From assembly GCA_025765615.1 (NCBI GenBank), contig JAIVFJ010000130.1, positions 123,512 to 187,511 on the forward strand: 64,000 bases of DNA. The letters are read 5' to 3'. Made by a program: the position numbers and the translations under genes. The first letter of the stretch is position 1, and every line of letters begins with the position of its first letter. A model generated the notes under the pieces. It saw only the letters and a program-made list of their open reading frames with translations. It did no database searches and had not been told where the DNA came from. Source of the stretch: Zopfochytrium polystomum. Its lineage: Eukaryota; Chytridiomycota; Chytridiomycetes; Chytridiales; Chytridiaceae. This document shows, one piece after another, positions 43,635 to 54,718 of this stretch.

Positions 43635-45603
43635 ATGGCACTATCAAAGCTCCCCATCGCTGTCGCGCGCGGCGACGGTATCGGACCAGAAAGTAACGTG
43701 CCCCCCCCCCCCCCCCCCCCCCGTCCCCCTTTCATTCGTCGCAGCTGCCCGGCAACTGATCGTGACTGTTTCTTGCTGCGACTCTTGCGATGGTACTTGC
43801 ACTCCAACTCACCTTCACGCGCCCCTCGTGCTCCCCTGCACGTCCAGTGTAAGTTGTCCCGCGAACGTTGTCGCGGTGCTTTCGAGACTAACGATCACGA
43901 TCGGTCACCCACCATAAAACCCCACTTCCCCCCCAACCAGCATGGCCGCCGCGATCAAGATCTTTGACGCGGTCAAAGTTCCCTTCCACTACAACTACAT
44001 CGACATGGGCAAAGACATCTACCTTAAGGGCTACAGCAACGGCATGACGCCCGAGGCCAAGGACACGGTGGAGCGTCTGGGCATCCTCTTCAAAGGCCCG
44101 ATGGAGACACCCAAGGGCGTGGGCGTCAAGAGTATCAACGTCACGGCGCGCAAGGTGTGGAGCACGTTTGCGAACAAGCGCGTTTTCAAGACGCTGCCCG
44201 GCGTCGAGACCGTGTACTCGCGCGCCGGCATCAACGTGGACCTGACGTTGTTCCGCGAGAACATTGAGGACACGTACGGCGGCATCGAGCACTACCAGAC
44301 CAACGACGTTGCGCAGACGCGGAGGCTGATCACGCGGCCGGGCAGCTTGCAGATCCACCGCATGGCGTTTGAGGTGAGTTTTTTCTGATCACGCGCAGGC
44401 GGAGTGGGGAGCGGGGGTTTCCTTTGTATTTCTCTTTCTCTCGTGTGTTTGTTTGTGTCTGACATGGCGCTCCCTCCCCTTCCCTCGCTCGGAAAACTGG
44501 ACAACTTCCCAACACCCAATCAGGTCGCCCGCAACAAGGGCGCGCACCGCATCACGTGCTGCCACAAGGCCAACATCCACAAACTCACCGACGGTCTCTT
44601 CCTCTCGACCTTTTACGAGGTCGCCAAGGACTTCCCCGACCTCAAGGCCGACGACTCGATCGTCGACGACCTCGCCATGAAGCTCGTCATGGACCCGCGC
44701 AAGTTCGACGTCGTCGTCCTCCCCAACCTCCAGGGCGACATCATGTCCGACCTCTGCGCCGGCCTCGTCGGCGGCCTCGGCATGGCCCCCTCCGCGAACC
44801 TCGGCGAGCGCATCAGCATCTTCGAGGCCGTCCACGGCACCGCGCCGGATATCGCAGGGAAGAAGATGGCGAACCCGACCGCGCTGCTCATGTCTGGCCT
44901 CATGATGCTCAGGCAGTACGGGCTCGGGGAAAAGGCGGACGCTATCCAGCGCGGGCTGGAGGCGGCGCTGGCGTCCGGCGACCGCACGAGGGACCTCGTG
45001 CAGCTGCCCGGGCGGTCGCCGCTCGGGACGGACGGGTTCGCGGACTCGGTCATCCACCACATTGCGCCCGAGGCCAAAGCGACCTCCGTTGCGTTCTCGG
45101 ACATCAAGTTCACCGCGCCCGTCAAGCCCGCCGCGAACCCGATGCTCAGCGACACGGCCGCCCGCGACAGGACCAAGGAGAAGACCGTCGGTACGGACTT
45201 TTTCGTCGACTCGGAGCTGCTGCCGAACCAGGTTGCGGACGTTATCCAGGGCGTGCTTTCAAAGGAGAAGGATGCCGCACCGTTCGCGTTGACCATGATC
45301 AGCAACAGGGTGAGATATCCGCGTCGCGTATTTGTCTCCTTGCACTTCGAAACTCATCGTATCCTCTTGCTGCTCATTAATTTCCAGGGAACCCAAGTCT
45401 GGCCAACCGGCTCGCTCTTCACCGAAGTCGTTAACCACTACCGGTGCCGCCTGGAGCTCAAGAACAAGGAAGAGGGCGGCGCAAAGGAGAGCGACCTCCT
45501 TGAGCTCGTCTCGGACATTTCCAAAAAGATCCGCGTTTGCTCATTGGAAATGCTCCTCGAAATCGACGGCAAGAAGGGCTACTCCCTCGCCCAGGGACAG
45601 TGA
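43635..45603 (+). CDS. Isocitrate dehydrogenase, Thermus/rickettsial type
   Basis: Exons: 43635-43692, a proposed 1-nt exon at 43848, 43941-44373, 44524-45309, 45388-45603; 497 residues, the size of the Thermus enzyme. The N-terminus has ARGDGIGPEI. The substrate region is GVKSINVTARKVWSTFANKR. The block CCHKANIHKLTDGLF carries the catalytic Lys, PNLQGDIMSDLCAGLVGGLG the metal-binding Asp residues, and FEAVHGTAPDIAGK the coenzyme loop. The last 140 residues are the extra C-terminal domain of this subfamily. It oxidises isocitrate to 2-oxoglutarate; cofactor choice is not resolved. It differs from the usual fungal mitochondrial NAD-IDH and NADP-IDH, so an ancient retention or bacterial transfer is possible. 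A run of 22 C lies inside intron 1. Confidence 0.85.
43701..43722 (+). repeat. Poly-C tract (22 nt) within intron 1 of the isocitrate dehydrogenase gene
   Basis: An uninterrupted C run eight bases after the splice donor. Its length in the assembly may be unreliable. Confidence 0.9.
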
Positions 45604-46634
45604 AGGGTTCCTCCGATGATGTTGTGAGTTTTCCTAAGAGCTTGGTAGAACGACCTGGATTGGGGTTGCAGCTTGCACTTGTTGTTCACTTTTCCTAGAT
45701 GAAAACTTCTTTTTTTCGCGCGGTCCGGTTTCTTGCTCTCGTTTCTCGCTGCTTCTTTTTCTTCTTCACTCTTTGTTTCTGGTAATTTGGTAGCTTATAC
45801 GCATCAATCGGTCAATGTATTCAATTGCCTTCTTGAAGTTATGTCTGCCTAATCACACACGTTGGGCGGATGTCTCCATTCCCTCAACCTTCGTCGCACA
45901 ACGCCTCCACCATCAGCGCTGTCCACCCACCCTTCCATCCTAACTTCCAGGCTGCGGCAACTGCCCATCGATACGCTGTGAGTTGATCCAACCACCCACC
46001 CCCGCAGTTCGGTCGAAGTGAATGCTGAGGTCACGGTTCAAAAAAAATTGAGCGACGACGTCAACCCTGCATGCTATCTCGCACTACCCTATCACAAGCT
46101 GCAGATACCTCCACTAAAGCGGCCGATCGTTTCAATCAAAAAGCTGTGACTTCACTTTCACATTTATTCAGTGGGCACCGATTTGTCTCAAGTTTGAAAC
46201 CCACTTCACTCCCAAATGAGAGTAGCACACCTCATTTCTGTTGACCGCGTGAACAACTCTGCCACAAGGGCTTGCACCGCCAGCCGCGCCTATCAGCCCG
46301 GACACGGGAATTGGACGCACGTGTTCGCCGGTTCATGAAGGGTGATGATTTCGTACGGCTTGCATGGTGTCGCAGGTTGCCCCTTTGAAAGCGCGGATGG
46401 TGACGGCTTTGTCAATTTGGAGAGGAGCCCAATTCAGCGACGTTACGGACAATCGCTCACGCTATGATTGTGGTCACACCATTCAACTATGCTGATTGAG
46501 GGTGGAGGATGAGCGCCGAATTCTGTGCAAGCATCAGCTTGCAAGAAAGGGCTCAGGGAGTAGCGGATGGAAAGTGCAGCGAGAGGCGAGAGTTCCAGCA
46601 AAATGGCAAAATGGAAAAGATAAAGGAGCCTCCA
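45604..46634. other. Intergenic, no gene recognised
   Basis: AT-richer sequence between the isocitrate dehydrogenase gene and the convergent bL19m gene. No domain-bearing frame. Confidence 0.45.
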
Positions 46635-47486
46635 TTACTTCTTGTTGGCCGAAAGCTTCCTCTCGATCTCGGCATCCTTCATGACCATACCATCGATGGA
46701 GCTGAACGACAGCGGCGCCAATGCCGGCCGATCCCGCAGCGCGTACACGTTGTCCCTCCCCTTTGCAAACCCCTCCACCCTCTTCAGCACCTTGATGCGC
46801 GTGACCATCGGCGAGTAGATCGGAAACACCATCTCGACGCCGGTCCCCAGCACATAGTTCTTGAGCGTGATCGTCGACATCAGCCCCTTCCTGCTGACCG
46901 CGATCAGGACGCCGGCGAACGCCATCTTGCGCGGGCTGCTCCGGCACGAGATCTGCTCGACCAGCAGCACCGACCCGGGCTCGACCGCCGTCGGCGAACC
47001 GGCCGCGAACAGCTCTGTGCGCCCGTCAAAGTCGTGGCGCGCGCGGTGGTCGACGTCGATGGCCCGGAGGAGCTGGTGACTTTCGCGGTTGCGACGGGGC
47101 TCGTCGGGGAGGCCGACTTGCTGCGGTTTGAGGTGGCCGATCTTGGGGAGCGGGCCGGTGGGCGGCTTGGGGTAGAAGAAGGGGAGGGCATCGCCTTCGT
47201 CGTCAGCCTTTTCTGGTTGAACGCGGGCAAGGCGGTGGGTTCAAGGCAGGCGATCGGAAAAGGTTAGTGCTGGTCGACTGTGTATAATGGGGTATCACTC
47301 ACTGTCGACTTTCTTCTGGCCTGTTTTCGCGACCTTGCCCTTGACGTCCGCCGCATATAGTCGTCGCTGTTCTTGCTGCTGCCTAGGCGTTTGCAGAGGC
47401 AGTGCCCACGCGCAGGCTGAGGCTGAGATCGAGGTCCGACTGCCGATGCGGGCAGCGGAGCCGTACCGAGCGATGAGGGTGGTCAT
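46635..47486 (-). CDS. MRPL19: Mitochondrial ribosomal protein bL19m
   Basis: Two exons, 47303-47486 and 46635-47212; 253 residues with consistent phase. The first 40 residues are rich in Arg, Ser and Ala with no acidic residues (MTTLIARYGSAARIGSRTS), as expected of a mitochondrial targeting sequence. The L19 core is clear: EPGSVLLVEQIS, KMAFAGVLIAVSRKGLMSTITL, then GVEMVFPIYSPMVTRIKVLK. It belongs to the large subunit of the mitochondrial ribosome. The conserved domain is C-terminal, preceded by about 120 extra residues, as in other fungal homologues. The start lies only 60 bp from the divergent GEP4 start. Confidence 0.85.
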
Positions 47487-47546
47487 GTCAAGAGTTTTGA
47501 TGCCAACCCCTTTCAAAGCCAGCAGACAATCGACCAATCCAACGAT
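47487..47546. promoter_or_regulatory. Shared 60-bp upstream region of bL19m and GEP4
   Basis: The two divergent start codons are separated by 60 bp only, so 5' UTRs and promoter elements must overlap each other or the genes. No TATA box is obvious. Confidence 0.6.
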
Positions 47547-48482
47547 ATGGTGCAGAGCGGCGGCGTCGGGCAGAGCCTCAACCTGCAGGGCGTCCTGGCG
47601 CTGACGACGAGAGTGCTTTGGCAACCGTCGCTCGCGATCCCGAAGCAGATCGTTCCAGGTACAACGCGAACGAAAAGTCTGCTTAGAAAATACTTTGTTC
47701 ATTGATCATTCGCAACCCTCGATCCAGACATAAGGGCCATCGACTATCGCGCACTTCGACGCTCTGGCCACTCCCTCATCGTCTTTGACAAAGACAACAC
47801 ACTTACCGCACCGTATTCAAACACTCTTCATCCACCGTTTCGGGTATTTTTACCTTCCTTTCTCGTTGTAAAAGGTGTAATTGTACCCTAATCTTGCAGT
47901 CCAGGAAGCTTGGGCCGAATGTCGCTCAGAGTTTGGCCCGAACGTGTGGATTCTGTCCAACTCAGCCGGGACCCCTGACGATAAGGACTTCGCACAGGTA
48001 TTGAAACGCTTCGGGTCAAAAATTGGTGGTCTGACCACTCCTTTCGAGACAGGCGAAAAGTGTTGAGGAGTCACTCGGTACTGGAACTACCCGATACCAA
48101 AAGTAGTTTTAATTTTTTCGTTTAGGGGTGAGGGTTCTTCGACATCAGATAAAGGCGAGTACGTTCGAATCTCGTGCGCCCCTTTGTTTACGAATTGCAA
48201 CTCCCAGAAACCAGGAGGAAGCGAAGAGCTGCTTCAGCAATTGAACGGTATCTCACCGTCGGAGATAGTGGTTGTTGGTGACCGTGTCCTCACCGATGTG
48301 GTGTACGGGAATCTTTTGGGAGCCTACACGATTCTGACACGAGACATCATTACGGAGAAGGGGGACAATTGGTTCGCAGCAAAAGTGAGTGCATCTGTAG
48401 AAGAGAAACCTGCAAGTGCTCACTCTGTGTGTAGATTCGTCGCATAGAAAGGGCTGCGCTGTCTCTGCTGGGACGTTCGTAG
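47547..48482 (+). CDS. GEP4: Phosphatidylglycerophosphate phosphatase (Gep4 family)
   Basis: Exons: 47547-47658, 47728-47843, 47905-47997, 48053-48102, a proposed 4-nt exon 48155-48158, 48208-48384, 48435-48482; 199 residues. The start GQSLNLQGVL is typical of the family. The HAD nucleophile motif is FDKDNTLTAP (D-x-D-x-T). Motif II is SNSAGTPDDKDFAQ, and motif III/IV is VVVGDRVLTDVVYGN. The enzyme dephosphorylates PGP to phosphatidylglycerol in cardiolipin synthesis at the mitochondrial inner membrane. Without the 4-nt exon the frame cannot join the R-Y-Q end to K-P-G-G. With it the loop has exactly the length of the yeast protein. The last two small exons are unambiguous. Confidence 0.82.
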
Positions 48483-48583
48483 CAATGAGTGTGTGTGTGT
48501 GTGTGATCTCGGCGGTTTTTGCTTTAGGCAGGGAAGGAAATGGAAATGGGCTTCTCATTTGAACTTGTTGCACTTCGGTGAAA

Positions 48584-50630
48584 ATGCCAGGCTCCGCACA
48601 TCCTCCAACCGGAGCGACCAGCCACGATCTCAGCGGCGATGATACCATGCCATCTCCCGCTGCGATCCGTGGTGGGGCTTCTAATCAAGCAGATCGCGTG
48701 AGTACTGCTATTGAAGAGCGATCGGCGCGGCCCGCTGCGGTTGATGATGTAGGCCATCCTGCTCCGCCTTCAACGACCTCGCCACCGTCACCGACCAACG
48801 GAGATGATGCACTTCCGCCACCCAGCGGTCCCCCGAACGACAGCCAAGCCGCCGGTTCATCGGCAGAGGGGACTCCCCCATCAGCATCCCGGGCAGCCGA
48901 TTCAAGCGGCGATCGCGACAGAAGCCCGCTTGGCACCCTCTCCAGCCTGGTGTCGAGGATAAGCCGAAACATCTTTGGGATGATTCCCCTCCCCGTCTTC
49001 CGCCAAACCCCTGCCAACAGCGACCGCCAGACCAACGGGACTGCGGGCACCACCAACCCATCGCAGAGCACACCTTCAGTAAACGGGCAAGGCACCCCAA
49101 CAAGCAGCGATCCGCGGTCGCACTCACCGTCCCAAGCTCCTTTCCAACTCCCACAACCTGTGGTTGGAATCCCCCTTCTCTCTCCGTTCATCACGTTTAG
49201 TAGATCCGATTCCTCTGGAAATGCGAGTGGAAATGCGGCAGCGACCGCAGCCGCCGCCGCTACCGCCGCCGGATTCTTTGGTCCTCCCCCTCCCCCAACC
49301 GAGCCACCAGCCCCTCCCCCCACGCAGTCCTTCACCATTTCCTACATTATACCGATGAGCCCCGCCCAAGACCCCGAGCAAATCTCCGCCGCCCTCTCCT
49401 CCGCCACCGAGCGCATCTTTGCTCGCATGATGGCTGGAAACGGCCGAACGGGAGAGCAGAACTTGGGCGGCGACGGCTCTGCTCCCGAGCAGGATGCGGC
49501 GCAGGGACCGTTCGGGAGGGTCACTCAGACGCCCGAGGCAATGGAGCCTGCTGCTGCCGACGGCGGGTTCTTTGCACCACCCCAGCCATCCGCCCCAGCA
49601 GCACAAGCAGGGGGACCCGAGACCGCGTCGGAGCTCCTCGAGCGGATGCTTATGCGGGGAACGCGAGTCGGCGGCGTCGGGGCCATCCGCATCCCCTTTG
49701 GTGCGACCGGAATCCACTTTATCCCCGCGGAGAACGAAGAGGACCCCGAGAACACCCCCACCGACGCCGCGTCGGACGGCGACGCGCGGCGGCCGCGCTC
49801 GTCCCGCCCGCGCATCCGCGTCCTGCGCCCAGACCGCCGGCCCGAGATCTTTGACTCGCTCTCCGGCGCCCTTGCGCACGCGTTCCGGGACCTGGTTCGG
49901 TCGATCGGACAGAACATCCACCTCCAGGGCCAGCCGCCGGCCAGCGAGGCGGCGGTCGCAGCGCTCGAGGTTGTCACGTTCCCCGTCGAGGTTGCGAAGG
50001 GGTGCAAGATGCTGTCGCCGTTGTGCGTCGTGTGCCAGGAGGAGTTCGAGGTTGTCGAAGTGGAGGAAGGTAGGTCGCGCCGGGAAGGGTCCAGCAGCGG
50101 CGTGGAAACGGAGGCCGGCAGGGAGGCGGCCGTGGCCGTAACTGCTCCTGCTACGCAGGAGGAGAGTAACGCGCAGACTGACGGCCCGGACCAGCCTCCT
50201 GCGGAGAACGCTGAGCGACCGGAAGTCGGTTTGAAGATGCCGTGTGGCCACGTCTTCCACGCGGAATGCCTCAAGCCGTGGTTGAAGAACTCGAACACGT
50301 GCCCGACGTGCCGTTTCGAGGTAACCAACCATCCCGCAAGGTTTACATCATCTTTCGCTAAATCTCTTTTCAAAATACAAGATCATGACAGACAACGAGG
50401 ACTACAACGCTGGCGCGAAGCAGAGGATGGAGGCGCGCGCTGCCGCTGCTGCCGCCGCCTCAGCCGCCGAGACTGCCACTACAAGCGGGGACGGCGATGT
50501 GGGGATGGACGAGGCCGCTGGGCCGTCCGAGTCAAGGAAGCGGCGACGGGAGGATGCAGAGGCGGACGATGATCAAGGGGAAGGGGAAGGGTCGGCTGAG
50601 CGGGCAGCCCCGCGCGTGCGCTCATCTTAG
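48584..50630 (+). CDS. RING-H2 E3 ubiquitin ligase with a long insert in the finger
   Basis: Two exons, 48584-50320 and 50382-50630; 661 residues. The first 480 residues are Ser/Pro/Ala/Gln-rich and probably disordered. The RING starts at Cys481 (LCVVCQEEF) and resumes at MPCGHVFHAECLKPWLK, then SNTCPTCRFE, giving C-x2-C...C-x-H-x2-H/C...C-x2-C of the H2 type. About 69 residues separate the second and third metal ligands, longer than the canonical 9-39. After the splice the sequence IMTDNEDYN continues, as in RNF126/BCA2-type ligases, and then an Ala/Glu-rich tail. No N-terminal zinc ribbon is seen. The next gene downstream is a proteasome subunit, in convergent orientation. Confidence 0.8.
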
Positions 50631-50811
50631 TTGACCAGCATTATTTAAGTTGGATCCTTTGGTTCTTTGATGCAGTTCCCCCAGAAAATAATCTGTGCGT
50701 TAAAGAGACGAACAGCGTATTATGCGCTGCCTGCGTTTGCCCATTCCATCGCTTGACAACTAGATGATAAACAAACGTAATGAACGGCTAATAATTTCTT
50801 GAACAAAACCT

Positions 50812-51913
50812 TCACTCCGTCTCCATCGGAGCAGCGCCACCATCGCCCTCCTCACCAGCGCCGGCATCCGCGGCCGCGCCAGCGTCGTCACCACCAGCAC
50901 CACCGCCACCGCTTCCACCGTCCGCGTTCAGCGCGTCCAAATACCCGCGGAGCGCCTCGCCCTCGACGACGGTAAACTTCTGATCCTTCGACACGATGCC
51001 GACCGAGCAATTCGCGACGGTCAGCTCCTTGTCCTGCTGCAGCGTGTCGCGCAGCGCGCGCAGGCCGTGCGCGACGAGCTCGTCCAGGCTCGACTCGGCA
51101 AATTTTTCAAAGTGCTTCTCGAGGTAGGTTTTGGCGGATTGCGAGCGAGCGCCGATCGAGACCGCGTAGTAGTCGAAGGCGTTGCCGCTGGGTGAGAATT
51201 CGTAGAGGTGCGGGCCGGTTTCCTAGGGAAGGTGGGTTGTCAGATGCAATTTGGGGCGTGGGAGGTAACGTTGGGGTCGCCATACATCAACGCCGATGAT
51301 CAACAGACCGACGCCGTAAGGGCGGCGACCGTATCTCTGCGTGTTGATCTGCGCCTTGTCTCCGAGCATGTTGGCGATCCTTTGCACAGGGAGAGGGCGG
51401 GCCGAATACCATGCGGGAGCGCATCGACTCGGTCCTCATGTACGTGCTGTGATTGAGCAATGGAGGCATTGAGTGGGGAGATAGGTCTGTAAAAGCAGCA
51501 AAACAAGAGAGAAAAACAGACACACCTCAGCACACGAGCGTCAGAGGTGAGACCAGCAATGGCAATTCCCATATGGTCGTCAATGCGAATCAGCTTCTTT
51601 TGGTACGATGCGAGATCGCTTGAAGACCGCTGGGAGGTTTGCAATTAACGAGATTAGCCAAATCTGGCGCTCGAAGATGTTCCTCACGTTCAGAGCGACA
51701 AGCACCGCGTGCTTGTTTGACCGGAGCCCGACGGCGGCAGATCCTTGCTTCACCGCTTCCATAGCGTACTCGATCTGGTGGAGTCGCCCCTGAAAAGATT
51801 TACATCCACGGTTAGAATGTGGAACGGAGGCGAGATCGCCAGATTTGAAGTGGGATTCGATTGCAGAGAAAAGAAGCACCTGCGGCGACCACGTCGTAAT
51901 GTCGGAGTCATAG
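50812..51913 (-). CDS. PRE5: Proteasome subunit alpha type (alpha6/PSMA1, Pre5)
   Basis: Exons: 51880-51913, 51688-51789, 51526-51629, 51286-51446, 50812-51222. The short first exon (MFRNS-type) could not be placed. Sequence [35 protein letters not shown] is the alpha-subunit N-terminal helix and signature. [25 protein letters not shown] and [20 protein letters not shown] follow. The tail after [13 protein letters not shown] is Gly/Ala/Asp-rich (about 45 residues) and ends PMETE. It forms part of the 20S core alpha ring. Exon 51286-51446 has one extra base, a GGG instead of GG on the plus strand at 51399-51401. This breaks the frame at RMVFG|RPLPVQR in an essential gene, strong evidence for consensus error. 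Confidence 0.88.
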
Positions 51914-52578
51914 CTAAGGAAGGGGGCCGGAAATACGGTGTTAGTCCTCAAACGCTCATCGCGGAATGTAGCAGGTTTGCATTTGAATTGTTCAGGTCAT
52001 CTTCGCCTCCCCTCGAAGATGAGCCGCCTCAGCCTCATTCGAGACCAATCAGATTGCCCTTGGCAGTCGATGCCCTTCTTTGCAGCATGGATCGAAGTAA
52101 AGATGGGCGGGAGGCAGGGATGGTGAAGAGGGTGAGGTGCTGGGTGGGGCTCTGCCACCTACGCGTTGCGGTTCATATTCGTTTTCTGACAAGAGCGGTT
52201 TTGGCCACGCGGCTTGACCACGTCCGGCTATCAGTGAGCAGCCTCTCGGCAGCACCGCTGCCCACTCCGCAATCCCCAACCAGCCTACCTCCACTATTTT
52301 CTGCGGTCGCCGGCTGAGCGACAAAGGGTGAAATTGTGGGGAATAAGATGAAAGACTAACAGGTGATCGTCAACCATTTATTTCCACCTCTCCGGAACGA
52401 GTTGATTTTCGCATCACCCCAGCATCCAAACCGCGAACCCCTCCCTATCGCGTTCTAGTGTCCGGCTGCAGCCGATCGCCAAATCTGTTTGGCGAGGGTT
52501 TTTTCTGCGTAGGCTCACTCTGCGCCCCTGTCCCCGGAAAGCCACTGGTTCAGCGGATCAATTTCGCTTACTTTTCTC
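51914..52578. other. Upstream of PRE5; no separate gene recognised
   Basis: Probably contains the unplaced first exon and promoter of the proteasome gene. A good branch-point-like GACTAAC (minus strand) lies 5' of the 51913 acceptor. No other recognisable frame. Confidence 0.4.
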
Positions 52579-53905
52579 CTAATTTACAAACGTATCGGTG
52601 TGCTGAGATCGATTCGTCTCCCCATTCCTTGCAACCGCCGATGACAAGCACATGTTCAGGGTCGTCAGGGGGCGTTTGTTACAGCGCCATATGCGATGGC
52701 CAATTCGTGCGTCGAGACAGTCCACAGACCATCGACCTGCGAGGAACCGCCGATCCGACAGAGGGTCTTTAAGGATGGCGGCAATCCCGATGTGGTTGGC
52801 AAATGTGTATGTGTGTTTCCAGACTACCAAACCTGTCCGTACGTCGAGGCACAGGACCCACGGCCCCATGTTGATGTATAGCCGAAAGCCTAGTGGAGGG
52901 AGTAGAGCAATCGGCTCCGGATCGGTGCGTTGCAATGGTAGGTGCGGGTTGGGTTGGTGGTCGCCGACCGGCATGGACGGGAGTCGAGGGGCACCCGGCC
53001 CGACAAGAACGGATGGGAACGTACTATTTGGTTGAAGCGGCCGGGTATCCGCGTTCATGCACACCATGACACCTTCTTGCCAGGCCAAGATGCGTCCAGA
53101 CGAAGGAAGCGGCAGTACGCCGGTTGGTGCAGCCCAGGATGAGCGTTCTTCGTTGCGGCGAATCTCTTCGCATCGATGACCGTGCCAGCATTGGTGTCGA
53201 TTGGCGCGATTCCGTTGCTTGCACCAACGTATAACAATAGTCCTGGCAAGGGTTCCTGCAGCTTCTTCTCCGAATCCGATTGTGCGAACGGTCGAGGTGA
53301 GGACGGATCGTAAATACGAGGACGGAACAACGAGCTTGACCGCATGGTTGCCATCGAGAGATATCCTCTGACGTCACTGCCGAAGCGGACCGACCACAGC
53401 TGCTCAGAGAAGGAGAGAGTCGACGGCAAAAAGTACGCCTTTCCCGCCAATGTACAGAACCCCGTCCTCGACAAGCAGGAATGCGTGAGTGCCGAGCTCG
53501 TCGTTTGTGAAAGTCCATTGTTCAGAGCCGTCAGCTATTCGAACCGCAGTCACACGCTTCTTGGTGCTGACAAATAGAAGGCCACGAACAGATCGCTGAC
53601 TCTCGTCCTCCGTCTCTGGGAACCCACCCCCGCCTGTCGGATCGTCTGGCGCTGCTGCGAGAGCACCCGTGTCCACCGTGACGCTTGGGACAGAAACGTT
53701 CCCCCAGCTGTGTTTGGGTTGGAATTCAGGGGTTTGCTACACCAAGTCCCTTGTTGGGGCGTTCAGCGACCGAGACGACAACGATGGTCCCCGTTGGCGG
53801 GTGCGGGACGATGGTTTGGATGTAGTGGCCCGGGAGCGGCGGAGCGGAGCACCAAGCGATCGCTCCCGTCGCCTTAATTCCTGTCCCCCGCTTGTCCAAC
53901 AACAC
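52579..53905 (-). CDS. PQQ-like beta-propeller (quinoprotein-like) protein, frame interrupted
   Basis: Successive minus-strand frames together read as one propeller protein. First comes a stretch with LLDKRGTGIKATGAIAWC, HYIQTIVPHPPTGTIVVVSV and then FQPKHSWGNVSVPSVTVDTG. Next are blades such as LLFVSTKKRVTAVRIADGSEQWTF and VLYIGGKGVLFAVDSL, LWSVRFGSDVRGYLS and LLLYVGASNGIAPID. The C-terminal blades include LYINMGPWVLCLDVRTGLVVWKHTY and VDCLDARIGHRIW. The repeating '...VxALDxxTGxxxW' pattern is that of PQQ/WD-like repeats. Three single-base shifts (near 53725, 53415 and 53125) are needed to join the pieces, and 5' exons are probably missing. Enzymatic role unknown; it could be a pseudogene or suffer from consensus errors. 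Confidence 0.55.
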
Positions 53906-54718
53906 ACTAATTGTTTGTCGTCGTAAGCACCAAATAATAATATATCATGATAAGTGGTGAGTCCAGAGCACCTCTATGGTGTGATAGCAGGTGATGCGAC
54001 TGATTTTTTTTCGCTGTTTCAAGTTAGTTTCAGGTCTGGGTTACCTGTTTCCGTCATTAATCGTTTATTCACTATCTTGTGCAAACGAAATAGGTTCGGG
54101 TAATGAATGAACCAAGCAATCATTTTTTATCTACTCTAAAATGCGCTTCCGATTTGCCTCGTCGTTATCTTGCTGGTTGGCAGAGGACTGTGAAAGAGAA
54201 CGTAAGTTTTGACCTTCGCCAACATTTATGAGTCATAACTTAATAGGCAGGATGAGAATATCGTTTTAACCCTCGTCAACGGTTGAGTGACCGCAGGCTT
54301 AGGTCCATATTTTGCTCCTTCCGACAGTTCCTTTGGCATGCAAGCTATGGGTGGGTGTTTGGCAGCAATGTGTGGGAAAGTAGCGGACAATGCTGCTCGG
54401 CTCACTTACAGGGATATGAAAAGGATGTAGGTTCGTGCTTCGGTGTGCTTGTGTATTATAGTGGCGAGGAGTTTTAAGTTGCCACTTGCAGAGAGAGTCA
54501 AACAAGCCTCCACTAAGCTACAAGTAGTAGAATCTTTCTCACAGCTGTGGAGAGATTCCCTAAAGAAGGAGGATTTAATAAAGAGACTAGTTTGCTCAAG
54601 TTGCCACGGCTAGACTGGGCGGTTCTATCAAGTGGTAACTTTAATTTGTCTCTCCATCGACCAGTGAGCTTCCATGCGACTATAATATAATAAGTTCCAC
54701 CCATTCTTGTTCTAGGAG
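53906..54718. other. AT-rich intergenic, no gene recognised
   Basis: No domain-bearing frame. It may hold 5' exons of the propeller gene that I cannot identify. Confidence 0.4.

Noticed and set aside
50069..50157. An intron removing the RING insert (GTAGGT...ACGCAG)
   Set aside because: The 89-nt length would shift the frame into a stop directly after the junction.
49124..50332. A 402-residue minus-strand frame opposite the RING gene
   Set aside because: It is a shadow of the GC-rich plus-strand gene. The plus strand has RING motifs and a matching splice, and the minus frame has no domain.
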